NCBI GenBank assembly: GCA_022561355.1
Contig: JADFRJ010000163.1
Coordinates: 1-5,731 of the forward strand
Length of the DNA stretch: 5,731 nt
Direction: 5' to 3'
Source: Chloroflexota bacterium
GTDB lineage: Bacteria; Chloroflexota; Dehalococcoidia; DSTF01; RBG-16-68-14
In this document: piece after piece, positions 1 to 5,731 of the stretch
How the letters are laid out: each line of letters opens with the position of its first letter
How positions within the stretch are numbered: position 1 is the stretch's first letter
Translations under genes and position numbers: made by a program
The notes under the pieces: generated by a model
The model's input: the letters and a program-made list of their open reading frames with translations, nothing else
The model's database searches: none
Told to the model about the DNA's origin: nothing

Positions 1-686
1 TGGCGCAGCCGCTCGACTTCGTCCGGCGCGTAGTCTTTGTAGTAGACCTCCATCGCGACCATGCCTGCCGCCTTCAGCTCCGCGAGCATGTTATCGATGT
101 TCTCTAGGTCGCGCGGATGGGCGATGCACGGTATACCGCCCATGCGGACGATCGTCTCGACAGCTTCGACAGGCGTCATCTTGTCGCGCTCGACGTAGGC
201 CGGCCCGTTGCGCGCGATGTACTTGTCGAACGCCTCCTTGATCGTCGCCACTTCGCCATTGTCGAGCAGCGCTTGGGCGATGTGCGGCCGGCCGACGGAC
301 GCATCGCCGGCGATACGCTGCACCTGTTCCCAACTGATCTTGTTTCCCATCTCCTCCAGCTTCTTGACGATCCCCTCTCCACGCCCCAGCCGCCCATCCC
401 TGAGCTTCTTCAGGATCTCCTGCAGCTCGGGCTGGCCGGGATCCAGGAACAGGCCGAGCATGTGGACCTCCGCCCCTGGGATGTCCGTCCCCAACTCCAC
501 GCCCGGGATGAGCGTGAAATCGGGCTCGATGGCGGCCCGCGCCTCCGCGAGGCCCTCCGTAGAGTCGTGGTCGGTCAGCGCCATCACGCGCACGCCCTGC
601 TCGTAGGCCAGCTTGACCAGGTCGGCCGGCGATAGCACGCCGTCGGAGGCCGTGCTGTGGCAGTGAAAGTCGCCCCTAGACACCAT
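1..686 (-). CDS. PHP-domain phosphoesterase, YciV/RNase AM-like (C-terminus off window)
   Basis: The visible 228 residues form most of a PHP-family metallo-phosphoesterase. Metal-ligand motifs are in the expected order: DFHCHS (His8, His10), ALTDHDS (Asp39, His40), IPGVE (Glu64), VHMLGLF (His75), GRPHIA (His135) and CIAHPR (His190). The helical insert at about residues 90-165 carrying GRPHIA is typical of the YciV/TrpH-type subgroup (COG0613), whose characterised members are 5'-3' exonucleases acting on short RNA (RNase AM) or phosphatases of 3',5'-nucleoside bisphosphates. Family members are usually about 280-290 residues, so roughly 50-60 residues, including the last Asp-x-His metal motif, are missing to the left. 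The ATG at 686 is chosen because it places the HxH motif at the normal distance from the N-terminus and has AGGGAG 10 nt upstream; a GTG one codon later is possible. It overlaps the end of ymdB by 11 nt, suggesting co-translation. The fold is secure; the substrate is inferred. Confidence 0.9.
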   Translation of the reverse strand, partial: MVSRGDFHCHSTASDGVLSPADLVKLAYEQGVRVMALTDHDSTEGLAEARAAIEPDFTLIPGVELGTDIPGAEVHMLGLFLDPGQPELQEILKKLRDGRLGRGEGIVKKLEEMGNKISWEQVQRIAGDASVGRPHIAQALLDNGEVATIKEAFDKYIARNGPAYVERDKMTPVEAVETIVRMGGIPCIAHPRDLENIDNMLAELKAAGMVAMEVYYKDYAPDEVERLR

Positions 687-1458
687 CCCGTTCAAACTCC
701 CTATCGACTCTCGTAATGCTCAGCGCCCGCCCCGTGGACTCATCGATATCGATCAGCACAGCGTTGAACTGCACGATCTTGCTCTTTTCGGCTACGGGCA
801 GGCGGGCTGGCATCCCCGTCAGAAAACGCCCAATCACGGCGTCGACCTCGACGCCGATGATCGAATCCTTTGCGCCTACCATGCCGACGTCTGTCACAAA
901 TGCGGTGCCCTCCGGCAGTATCTGCGCGTCCGCCGTCGGCACATGCGTATGCGTCCCGACTACGGCGGTGACGCGCCCGTCTAGGTAGCGCCCCATAGCG
1001 ACTTTCTCGCTCGTCGCCTCGGCATGCATATCGACGAACACGATGTCGTTCTCTCCAACCGACTCCAGCTCCGCGTCGGCGGCCTGGAACGGACAGTCGA
1101 TGGCCGCCATGAACGTGCGGCCTTGTAGGTTCAGCACGGTGACGCCCCCCTGCCTGAGCAGGCCTCGTCCGGGCGCGCCTGCCGGGTAGTTGGCAGGCCG
1201 CAGGATCGCGACCTCTTGCTCAAGCACAGGGATGATCTCGCGCTGGTCCCAGATGTGGTTCCCGGAGGTGATCACATCCGCGCCGGCTTCGAACAGCACT
1301 TGCGCCGTCTTCTCGGTCATCCCGCGCCCTGCGGCCAAGTTCTCGCCGTTGGCGATCACGAAATCGATAGCCAGCTCGTCCTTGAGCGCGGGCAGCAAGG
1401 CAGCCACGGCCTGGCGGCCGGGCTTGCCCATCACGTCGCCGATCATGAGGAGCTTCAC
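676..1458 (-). CDS. ymdB: YmdB-family metallophosphoesterase (cyclic nucleotide phosphodiesterase type)
   Basis: This 260-residue protein matches the full usual length of the YmdB/DR1281 family (TIGR00282). The dinuclear-metal residues are all present: GDVMG (Asp8), ANGEN (Glu39, Asn40), SGNHIWD (Asn67, His68), DMHAE (His145) and GTHTHVPTAD (His170, His172). The conserved VTDVGMVG segment (about 188-195) is also present. Bacillus YmdB hydrolyses 2',3'-cyclic nucleotides and affects biofilm and sporulation decisions; the same activity here is inferred from the family. It is unrelated to the Escherichia coli macrodomain protein of the same name. The start is a GTG at 1458, giving the family-typical MKLLMIGDVMG beginning. 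Its Shine-Dalgarno is weak (a GAG 6 nt upstream), and the gene begins only 29 nt after the rny stop, so coupling to rny is likely. Its 3' end overlaps the PHP gene by 11 nt. No catalytic residue appears missing. Confidence 0.95.
   Translation of the reverse strand: MKLLMIGDVMGKPGRQAVAALLPALKDELAIDFVIANGENLAAGRGMTEKTAQVLFEAGADVITSGNHIWDQREIIPVLEQEVAILRPANYPAGAPGRGLLRQGGVTVLNLQGRTFMAAIDCPFQAADAELESVGENDIVFVDMHAEATSEKVAMGRYLDGRVTAVVGTHTHVPTADAQILPEGTAFVTDVGMVGAKDSIIGVEVDAVIGRFLTGMPARLPVAEKSKIVQFNAVLIDIDESTGRALSITRVDREFERDGV
697..702 (-). promoter_or_regulatory. Shine-Dalgarno of the PHP gene
   Basis: AGGGAG on the minus strand lies inside the last codons of ymdB, 10 nt before the ATG at 686. 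It supports that start and suggests ribosomes reload at the ymdB/PHP overlap. Confidence 0.6.
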
Positions 1459-1487
1459 GGTTGCTCGGACCCGAAGTGCGCCGCCGC

Positions 1488-3017
1488 CTACCGGGCGTAC
1501 TCGACCGCGCGCGTCTCACGCACGACGGTCACCTTGATCTGGCCCGGATAGTCGAGCGACTCCTCGATCTTCTTGCTGACGTCGCGCGCGAGCCGCATCG
1601 CGTCGATATCGTCGATCGTCTCTGGCTTCACGATCACGCGTATCTCGCGGCCGGCCTGAATTGCGAACGCCTTCTCGACTCCCTCGAAGCCGTTCGCAAC
1701 GCCTTCCAACGCCTCCAAGCGCTTGATGTAGAACTCCAGCGTTTCCTGTCGAGCGCCCGGCCTGGCGCCGCTGATCGCGTCCGCGATCTGGACGATCACC
1801 GCCTCGACTGTCGTCGGCTCCACTTCGTCGTGGTGCGCCTCGATGCAGTGCACCACCTTCTCCGGCACCTTGAAGCTCCTGGCCAACTCCGCGCCCAAGA
1901 GCGCGTGCGTGCCCTCCACCTCATGGTCAAGCGCCTTGCCGAGGTCGTGGAGCAGCGCTCCGCGCCGGCAAATGTCCACGTCAGCCTTGATCTCTGACGC
2001 CAGCATGCCCGCGATGTGGGCGCTCTCAATGGCGTGCTGAAGCTGGTTCTGCCCGTACGAGGTGCGGTACTTCAGCCGCCCGAACGTCTTCAGCACCTCC
2101 GGGTGCAGGCCAGCGCATTTGGCCTCGATCGCGGCCTCCTCACCAGCAACAATGATGGTTTTCTCCACCTCTTCGCGCGCCTTCTCCACCATCTCTTCGA
2201 CACGCGTCGGATGGATCCGGCCGTCCTGAACGAGCCTGGTCAACGCAACACGCGCGATCTCCCGGCGCACCGGGTCGAAGCAGGCGAGCGCCACCATGTC
2301 GGGCGTATCATCGATGATCAGGTCGACACCCGTCGCCGCTTCGAGCGCGCGGATGTTGCGCCCTTCGCGGCCTATAATGCGGCCCTTCATCTCATCGCTG
2401 GGGATCGGGACGACGGACACCGTGGTCTCGCCCACCACATCTGTGGTGAGGCGTTGCATGGATGATGCCAGGATCTCTCGGGCGCGCTCTTCCGCCTTCT
2501 CTTTCGTCTCCGCCTCTATGAGCCGGAGGCGCCTGGTAGCATCTTCACGGATCTCGCTGTCCAACTCCTTTAACAGCAACTCCCGCGCCTCATCCGCCGT
2601 GAGGCCGGCGACCCGTTCGGTCTCCTTGATTTGCTTCTGGCGAAGCTCCTCTAGCTGTTCCTTCTGTTCAGATACCTGATCCCGGCGCTGCTCAAGCTCT
2701 TCCGTGCGGCGCTCTTGCGCTTCTAGCTTGCGGTCTAGGCTCTCCTCTTTGCTGGCTACGCGCTGCTCTTGCTTCTGGACGTTCCCAAGACGCCCCTTAA
2801 GCTCTGCCTCCGCCTGACTCCGTAGCCGAATTGCCTCCTCTTTGGCTGCAAGAACGGTCTCCCGTTCACTTGCTTTTGCTTCCTCCAGAATGGCGGCGGC
2901 ACTTCGCTCCGCACCTTCCACCTGGCCTTTGCTTACTCGGAACTTTATGGCGTATCCGAGAAGAGCCCCTACCGCCAGCGCCACGGCGCCGATAACGACG
3001 CTTATTACGATGGCCAC
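1488..3017 (-). CDS. rny: Ribonuclease Y (membrane-anchored endoribonuclease)
   Basis: The 509-residue protein has the complete RNase Y architecture, near the roughly 520 residues of the Bacillus enzyme. An N-terminal membrane anchor spans about residues 3-23. A long charged coiled coil (about 28-190) is rich in Glu, Lys, Arg and Gln. A KH domain (about 205-270) carries the GRIIGREGRNIRALE signature with its GxxG loop at 216-219. The HD domain (about 325-420) shows QHAIESAH (His328, His334), LLHDLGK (His357, Asp358), His371, EAHHDE (His395, His396) and IADAIS (Asp413). RNase Y starts mRNA decay by endonucleolytic cleavage at the inner face of the membrane. The start is a GTG at 3017, backed by GAGGT 6 nt upstream and by the anchor beginning right after it. 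A good sigma-70-type promoter lies just upstream, so the gene can be transcribed independently of recX. ymdB follows after 29 nt. No frameshift or missing catalytic residue is seen. Confidence 0.98.
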   Translation of the reverse strand: MAIVISVVIGAVALAVGALLGYAIKFRVSKGQVEGAERSAAAILEEAKASERETVLAAKEEAIRLRSQAEAELKGRLGNVQKQEQRVASKEESLDRKLEAQERRTEELEQRRDQVSEQKEQLEELRQKQIKETERVAGLTADEARELLLKELDSEIREDATRRLRLIEAETKEKAEERAREILASSMQRLTTDVVGETTVSVVPIPSDEMKGRIIGREGRNIRALEAATGVDLIIDDTPDMVALACFDPVRREIARVALTRLVQDGRIHPTRVEEMVEKAREEVEKTIIVAGEEAAIEAKCAGLHPEVLKTFGRLKYRTSYGQNQLQHAIESAHIAGMLASEIKADVDICRRGALLHDLGKALDHEVEGTHALLGAELARSFKVPEKVVHCIEAHHDEVEPTTVEAVIVQIADAISGARPGARQETLEFYIKRLEALEGVANGFEGVEKAFAIQAGREIRVIVKPETIDDIDAMRLARDVSKKIEESLDYPGQIKVTVVRETRAVEYAR

Positions 3018-3023
3018 TGGCTT

Positions 3024-3028
3024 ACCTC
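3024..3028 (-). promoter_or_regulatory. Shine-Dalgarno of rny
   Basis: GAGGT on the minus strand, 6 nt before the GTG at 3017, is a good ribosome-binding site. It decides in favour of a non-ATG start for RNase Y. Confidence 0.75.
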
Positions 3029-3091
3029 GCTTTCTATACGCGGTTTCTATTCGATACGTGAAATTCCTTTCTTAATCTGGGATCTCATCTC

Positions 3092-3121
3092 ATGATACGT
3101 GCCGCTTACAAAAAGTGTCAA
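3092..3121 (-). promoter_or_regulatory. Sigma-70-type promoter of rny (-35 TTGACA, -10 TATCAT)
   Basis: In the recX-rny gap the minus strand carries a perfect TTGACA (3116-3121), an 18-nt spacer and TATCAT (3092-3097), which matches TATAAT at five of six positions. Transcription would begin near 3085, giving a leader of roughly 65-70 nt before the rny GTG. The region is clearly more AT-rich than the flanking genes, as expected of a promoter. The match is seen directly; activity is inferred. It probably drives rny, ymdB and the PHP gene. Confidence 0.7.
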
Positions 3122-3127
3122 GAACAC

Positions 3128-3135
3128 GTAGCTAC
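3128..3135. repeat. 8-bp palindrome GTAGCTAC upstream of the rny -35 box
   Basis: A perfect 8-bp palindrome lies 6 nt upstream of the -35 hexamer. It could be half of a regulator site, but a palindrome this short is expected by chance fairly often. Confidence 0.2.
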
Positions 3136-3155
3136 CGGCGATCGAATCGATGCCG
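3136..3155 (-). other. Short hairpin directly after the recX stop
   Basis: Immediately after the recX stop codon the transcript can fold into an 8-bp stem, CGGCATCG against CGATcGCCG, with a one-base bulge and a three-base loop. There is no U-run directly after it; the nearest T-rich stretch is about 20 nt on, within the rny promoter spacer. It may protect the 3' end or terminate weakly, but it is not a convincing intrinsic terminator. Confidence 0.25.
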
Positions 3156-3794
3156 TCAGTCGATCGGCGTGCCGTCCGGCTCCCCGCCTAACTCCTCCCA
3201 GCAGCGTTCGATCGTTTCCTGAGCCACACCGTAGTCGAAGCCGCGGCTGGTCAGGAAGCGTCCCAAGCGCTCACGGAAGGTCTTGTATTGCAAGCCACGG
3301 AGCGACCGCAGCTTACCCGAGGCCGCCTCGTACGCGGCCTCGTCGTCGGAGATAGCGGACGTGGCCTCGTTCGCCACCTGCGGCGCGATACCCTTCAGGC
3401 GCAACTCGCTCGCCAGCAGACGGGCGGAGCGGGGTCTCGACGACTGGCGCGTTTCGGTCCAGGAGCGCGCGAACGCCTCGTCGTCGACGTAGCCCAGCTC
3501 TTTCAGGCGGCCAACCGTCGCGGCGATGATCTCCGGCTCGAAGCCTTTGCGCTTCAGCCGGTCTCGCAGCTCGTGGACGCTCCGGGGCCCGTACGAGAGC
3601 ATCCGAACGGCAGTGTCCATCGCCCGCCGTCGCGCATCCGTCTCCGCCAGCTCAGCCAACTCTGCGCTCGTCACCGTTCTGCCAGGGCGAATGCCCCGCT
3701 CCGCAGCCAGCTTCGCGCTGAGCTCCAGAACCGGCTCGCCATCGATGAACACGCTCACGCGCCCTCGCTTGCGTTCGACGTCCGTCACGATCAT
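3156..3794 (-). CDS. recX: RecX, regulatory protein of RecA
   Basis: This 212-residue protein shows the RecX organisation: an N-terminal basic beta segment (about 8-50, RGRVSVFIDGEPV and following) and then three tandem three-helix modules at about 57-103, 105-150 and 155-202. Diagnostic stretches are ML-SYGPRSVHELRDRL (about 65-80), ELGYVDDEAFARSW (99-112), LRLKGIAP (131-138) and FLTSRGFDYGVAQ (180-192). RecX binds in the groove of RecA filaments and limits their growth. The length lies between short proteobacterial forms (about 165) and long Bacillus forms (about 264). The start is the ATG at 3794, with GGAG 5 nt upstream (3800-3803); longer readings upstream in this frame only run through the membrane-protein gene in the wrong frame. 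The ATG overlaps the TGA of the preceding gene (ATGA), indicating translational coupling. recA is two genes upstream rather than adjacent. Confidence 0.93.
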   Translation of the reverse strand: MIVTDVERKRGRVSVFIDGEPVLELSAKLAAERGIRPGRTVTSAELAELAETDARRRAMDTAVRMLSYGPRSVHELRDRLKRKGFEPEIIAATVGRLKELGYVDDEAFARSWTETRQSSRPRSARLLASELRLKGIAPQVANEATSAISDDEAAYEAASGKLRSLRGLQYKTFRERLGRFLTSRGFDYGVAQETIERCWEELGGEPDGTPID

Positions 3795-4822
3795 GGCGGC
3801 TCCGGTTGCGTGTTCGAGTCCGCCTCCTGTGGGGCCTTCAGATAGAAGACTTCGCCTGGGCTGAGGCGCATCGCCCACATCGCTACGAGCCCCACGATCG
3901 TGATCCAGATGATGAAGCAGAGGTGGATACCGATCGCGTACCCCCCGGCGAGCGCCCGCCCCGCGCCCAGCAGCACGATCAGCTCCTGCGTCGCCACCTC
4001 GTACGGGCCGATACCCAACGGCGTAATCGGGATCGAGACGGCGAAGTTCGCCGCCATCATGATCAACAGGTAGTCGGCGAAGTCCAGGCTGAGGCCAAAC
4101 GCCTCGCCGAAGATCCAGTACGAACACCCTTCAAGCAGCCAGCCCCCTATCGACAGCACCATCGCCGGCACGGCCAGCCTCGGCTCGCGCAGCGTCCGCA
4201 TGCCGTCCAGAAAACGGCCGGCCATCGTCGAGGCCGACTCCTTGACGTCGTCTGAGAACCAGCGGAAGGGGTAGGCGCCCATCAGCCGGTCCGGCCGCAC
4301 CCAGCGCGCGCCGGCGAGGCCCAGAGCGAGACCGAATAGAGCCAGTCCTGCCATGATCCAAAACGGCACGCGCAGCACGCCCGGTATCGACCCCAGCGAG
4401 AACGCGAACACCAGCAACAGCACGAACGTCAGGCCGTCCAGCAGCGTCTCCACGACGATCACGGTTGCCGTCAGCTCCGAGCGCGGGATCTTATAGCGCT
4501 GGGAGGTCGTCTGGATGCGCAGCACGTCGCCCGCCCGCAGCAGCAGCACTGCGTTTGCCATGTTGTGAACCAGGAAGATGCCCAGCAGGCCCAGAAAGGG
4601 GACGTTCCGGTGGCCGCCCAGGAAGATGCGCCAGCGCGCCGTGTGCAGCACCTTGGAGATCGTGAACACCACCAGGGCCAACGGCACCCAGAGCCAGTTC
4701 GCCTCCGGCAACGTCGTCAGCGCGTCGCCGATGTCGACCCGCCACGCCAGCAGACCGAGGAAGCCGCCGGTCAGGGCGAGCTGGAACCAGATGCGCGCCG
4801 CGCCTACCCGGCCCTTCAGCAC
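3791..4822 (-). CDS. Flippase-like integral membrane protein (PF03706, LPG synthase TM / UPF0104 family)
   Basis: The 343-residue protein is hydrophobic throughout, with about eight or nine predicted membrane spans near residues 10-28, 42-60, 75-95, 118-142, 152-171, 217-238, 250-266, 278-292 and 296-318. Family landmarks are HTARWRIFLGG (60-70), the NxxxxxxRAGDVLRI segment (90-103), VETLLDG (124-130) and the ITPLGIGPYE turn (266-275). These resemble PF03706/COG0392 proteins, which include the MprF flippase domain and AglD-like C-terminal regions, and which are implicated in moving or modifying lipid-linked substrates. No cytoplasmic aminoacyl-transferase domain is attached, so lysyl-phosphatidylglycerol synthesis is not supported. 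The start is a GTG at 4822: GGAGGGAG lies 9 nt upstream, and an in-frame TAG seven codons upstream blocks any longer version. The C-terminus is a short polar tail. It ends in an ATGA overlap with recX. The substrate is unknown. Confidence 0.88.
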   Translation of the reverse strand: MLKGRVGAARIWFQLALTGGFLGLLAWRVDIGDALTTLPEANWLWVPLALVVFTISKVLHTARWRIFLGGHRNVPFLGLLGIFLVHNMANAVLLLRAGDVLRIQTTSQRYKIPRSELTATVIVVETLLDGLTFVLLLVFAFSLGSIPGVLRVPFWIMAGLALFGLALGLAGARWVRPDRLMGAYPFRWFSDDVKESASTMAGRFLDGMRTLREPRLAVPAMVLSIGGWLLEGCSYWIFGEAFGLSLDFADYLLIMMAANFAVSIPITPLGIGPYEVATQELIVLLGAGRALAGGYAIGIHLCFIIWITIVGLVAMWAMRLSPGEVFYLKAPQEADSNTQPEPP

Positions 4823-4831
4823 CAGCGCCTG

Positions 4832-4839
4832 CTCCCTCC
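4832..4839 (-). promoter_or_regulatory. Shine-Dalgarno of the flippase-like gene
   Basis: GGAGGGAG on the minus strand, 9 nt before the GTG at 4822, is one of the strongest ribosome-binding sites in the window. Together with the in-frame stop just upstream it fixes the start. Confidence 0.7.
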
Positions 4840-4868
4840 GCTACGCCGTCTTGGCATCACTGAGTGCG

Positions 4869-4885
4869 GGTGACCTTCGGTCACC
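4869..4885 (-). repeat. Perfect 7-bp hairpin in the leader of the flippase-like gene
   Basis: GGTGACC and GGTCACC flank a three-base loop (GAA on the minus strand), about 47 nt before the GTG at 4822. There is no following U-run, so it is not a terminator as such. It could be an mRNA-structure element or a protein-binding dyad; the family is not recognised. Confidence 0.5.
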
Positions 4886-4924
4886 TTGCAAGAGAAACCT
4901 CCGGTTCTGCTGGCTGCCGACGCT

Positions 4925-4954
4925 AGCATAGACACGCCCGCGCTTGGAACGCAA
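4925..4954 (-). promoter_or_regulatory. Weak promoter candidate for the flippase-recX pair
   Basis: On the minus strand, TTGCGT (4949-4954) and TATGCT (4925-4930) are separated by 18 nt. The -10 matches the consensus at four of six positions and the -35 at only three. It sits just after the hairpin that follows recA, where a promoter for the downstream genes would be expected. The call rests mainly on position and is tentative. Confidence 0.25.
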
Positions 4955-4985
4955 CAGGCCAGGGACGTTCCCGTACCCTGGCCTG
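4955..4985 (-). terminator. Terminator-like inverted repeat after recA
   Basis: A perfect 10-bp inverted repeat (CAGGCCAGGG / CCCTGGCCTG) encloses an 11-nt loop that can itself add an ACG-GGAA-CGT mini-stem with a tetraloop. It lies 23 nt after the recA stop, where a terminator is expected. The downstream sequence on the minus strand (TTGCGTTCC) is not a real U-tract, so termination may be partial, or the stem may mainly stabilise the recA mRNA 3' end. The stem is symmetric and would also form in a plus-strand transcript. Confidence 0.5.
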
Positions 4986-5008
4986 CCGATAGCTGCTGAT
5001 GGCCGTCG

Positions 5009-5731
5009 CTATTCGACGAGCTCTTCTGCTGGTTCCCTCTGTTCCTCGTGTTGCTCTTTCTGTTCCGCCTGATCCTTCGGCTCCGCACCAGCCTCCGCCT
5101 CCGGTTTCGGAACGAGCCCGGAGGCCACGCGGATCTCCTTCTCGATCTCGGCGGTGAGCGTCGGGTTCTCCCGCAGGTACGCTTTCGAGTTCTCGCGGCC
5201 CTGGCCGAGGCGCAGGTCGCCGTAGCTGAAAAAGGAGCCCATCTTCTTGATCGTCTCCAGCTCCACCCCCATGTCGAGCAGGCCGCCTTCGCGGCTGATG
5301 CCCGCATGCGTCTTATCGAACATGATGTCGAACTCGCCCTGGCGGAACGGCGCCGCTACCTTGTTCTTCACAACCTTGGCCCGCACGCGCAGGCCGATCG
5401 GCGTCTGCTGCTGCTTCAGCGTCTCGATCCGGCGCAGGTCGATGCGCACCGAGCTGTAGAACTTCAGCGCCCGGCCGCCGGGCGTCGTTTCCGGGTTGCC
5501 GAACACGATGCCGATCTTTTCGCGTAGTTGGTTGATAAAGATCACCGCCGTTCGTGAACGAGCGATCGCGCCCGTTAGCTTCCGCAGCGCCTGCGACATC
5601 AGCCGCGCCTGCAGGCCCGGCAGCGAGTCTCCCATCTCGCCCTCGATCTCCGCGCGCGGCACGAGCGCCGCGACGCTATCGATAATGATGACGTCAACCG
5701 CGTTGCTGCGCACGAGCGCCTCCGTGATCTC
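5009..5731 (-). CDS. recA: RecA recombinase (N-terminal third off window)
   Basis: The visible 240 residues begin at the EITEALVRSN helix and run to the stop, so about the first 125 residues, including the Walker A loop, lie beyond the right edge. Visible landmarks are the Walker B strand VDVIIIDSVAALVP, loop L1 (EGEMGDSLPGLQARLMSQ), FINQLREKIG, loop L2 (FGNPETTPGGRALKF) and the C-terminal domain (DKTHAGISREGGLLDMGVE, then the MGSFFSYGDLRLGQG region). The protein ends in a long acidic, Gln/Glu-rich tail, as in many RecA proteins, where it moderates DNA binding. RecA forms ATP-dependent filaments on single-stranded DNA for strand exchange and the SOS response. In L1 the SLPG sequence replaces the SHxG of E. 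coli, a variant also seen in Deinococcus-type RecA. The promoter and any LexA site would lie off the window. Confidence 0.98.
   Translation of the reverse strand, partial: EITEALVRSNAVDVIIIDSVAALVPRAEIEGEMGDSLPGLQARLMSQALRKLTGAIARSRTAVIFINQLREKIGIVFGNPETTPGGRALKFYSSVRIDLRRIETLKQQQTPIGLRVRAKVVKNKVAAPFRQGEFDIMFDKTHAGISREGGLLDMGVELETIKKMGSFFSYGDLRLGQGRENSKAYLRENPTLTAEIEKEIRVASGLVPKPEAEAGAEPKDQAEQKEQHEEQREPAEELVE

Noticed and set aside
1461..1997. Plus-strand open frame of 178 codons, and similar long plus-strand frames at 117-635, 2016-2465, 3288-3845, 3806-4255 and 5048-5527
   Set aside because: Each lies antisense to a well-recognised gene, has low-complexity Arg/Leu/His/Ala-rich translation without known motifs, and is expected from GC-rich codon usage on the other strand.
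3156..4127. A 323-residue longer version of RecX on the minus strand
   Set aside because: The extra 111 N-terminal residues are an out-of-frame reading of the membrane-protein gene. The ATG at 3794 has a Shine-Dalgarno and gives a normal RecX.
3791..4822. Annotation as MprF lysyl-phosphatidylglycerol synthase
   Set aside because: Only the membrane flippase-like part is present. The cytoplasmic transferase domain needed for lysyl-PG synthesis is absent.
4894..4909. LexA/SOS-box-like dyad AGAACC-GGA-GGTTTCT
   Set aside because: It does not fit the GAAC-N4-GTTC pattern (wrong spacing and an extra T), and it lies downstream of recA instead of in front of it.
4840..4912. Possible TPP or guanidine-III riboswitch, suggested by scraps such as GATGCC and AAGACGGCG
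   Set aside because: The conserved partner segments (CTGAGA and ACCTGATC for TPP; the GCGCCG/CGGCGC pseudoknot arms for guanidine-III) are not present, so the resemblance is taken as chance.
4816..5307. A 163-codon minus-strand frame spanning the recA end and the intergenic gap
   Set aside because: It is an out-of-frame reading of the recA C-terminus (Arg-rich, no motifs) continuing through the hairpin region, with no matching ribosome-binding site.

Overview
The window is a GC-rich stretch of bacterial chromosome in which every convincing gene lies on the minus strand. Reading in the direction of transcription (right to left), the order is recA (3' two thirds), a multi-pass flippase-like membrane protein (PF03706/COG0392 type), recX, rny (RNase Y), ymdB (metallophosphoesterase family) and a PHP-domain phosphoesterase whose C-terminus runs off the left edge. 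The high GC content, frequent GTG starts, an RNase Y/YmdB pair next to recA-recX, and a Deinococcus-like 'GDSLPG' segment in RecA suggest a GC-rich Chloroflexota (Dehalococcoidia-like) or a neighbouring deep lineage. This placement comes from recollection of such gene orders and is not proven by the sequence.

Right part (3156-5731): recA ends at 5009. It is followed by a 186-nt gap with a strong perfect inverted repeat (terminator-like but lacking a U-tract), a weak promoter candidate and a second perfect hairpin. The membrane-protein gene then starts at a GTG with a strong Shine-Dalgarno and ends in a 4-nt ATGA overlap with recX. RecX, the RecA modulator, is therefore translationally tied to a membrane protein with no obvious role in recombination.

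Left part (1-3155): the 138-nt gap between recX and rny holds the best promoter in the window (perfect TTGACA, 18-nt spacer, TATCAT) and a clear Shine-Dalgarno for the rny GTG. rny, ymdB and the PHP gene follow with a 29-nt gap and then an 11-nt overlap, so they look like one transcription unit. All three belong to families linked to RNA or nucleotide phosphodiester cleavage: a membrane-anchored endoribonuclease, a cyclic-nucleotide phosphodiesterase-type enzyme, and a PHP enzyme resembling the YciV/RNase AM and nucleoside-bisphosphate phosphatase group.

No RNA genes, CRISPR arrays, insertion sequences or attachment sites are visible. The largest non-coding stretch is 186 nt. Most of the window is conserved housekeeping content. 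The points most worth a second look are the membrane protein coupled to recX, the PHP enzyme joined to the RNase Y operon, and the two structured or AT-rich leaders.
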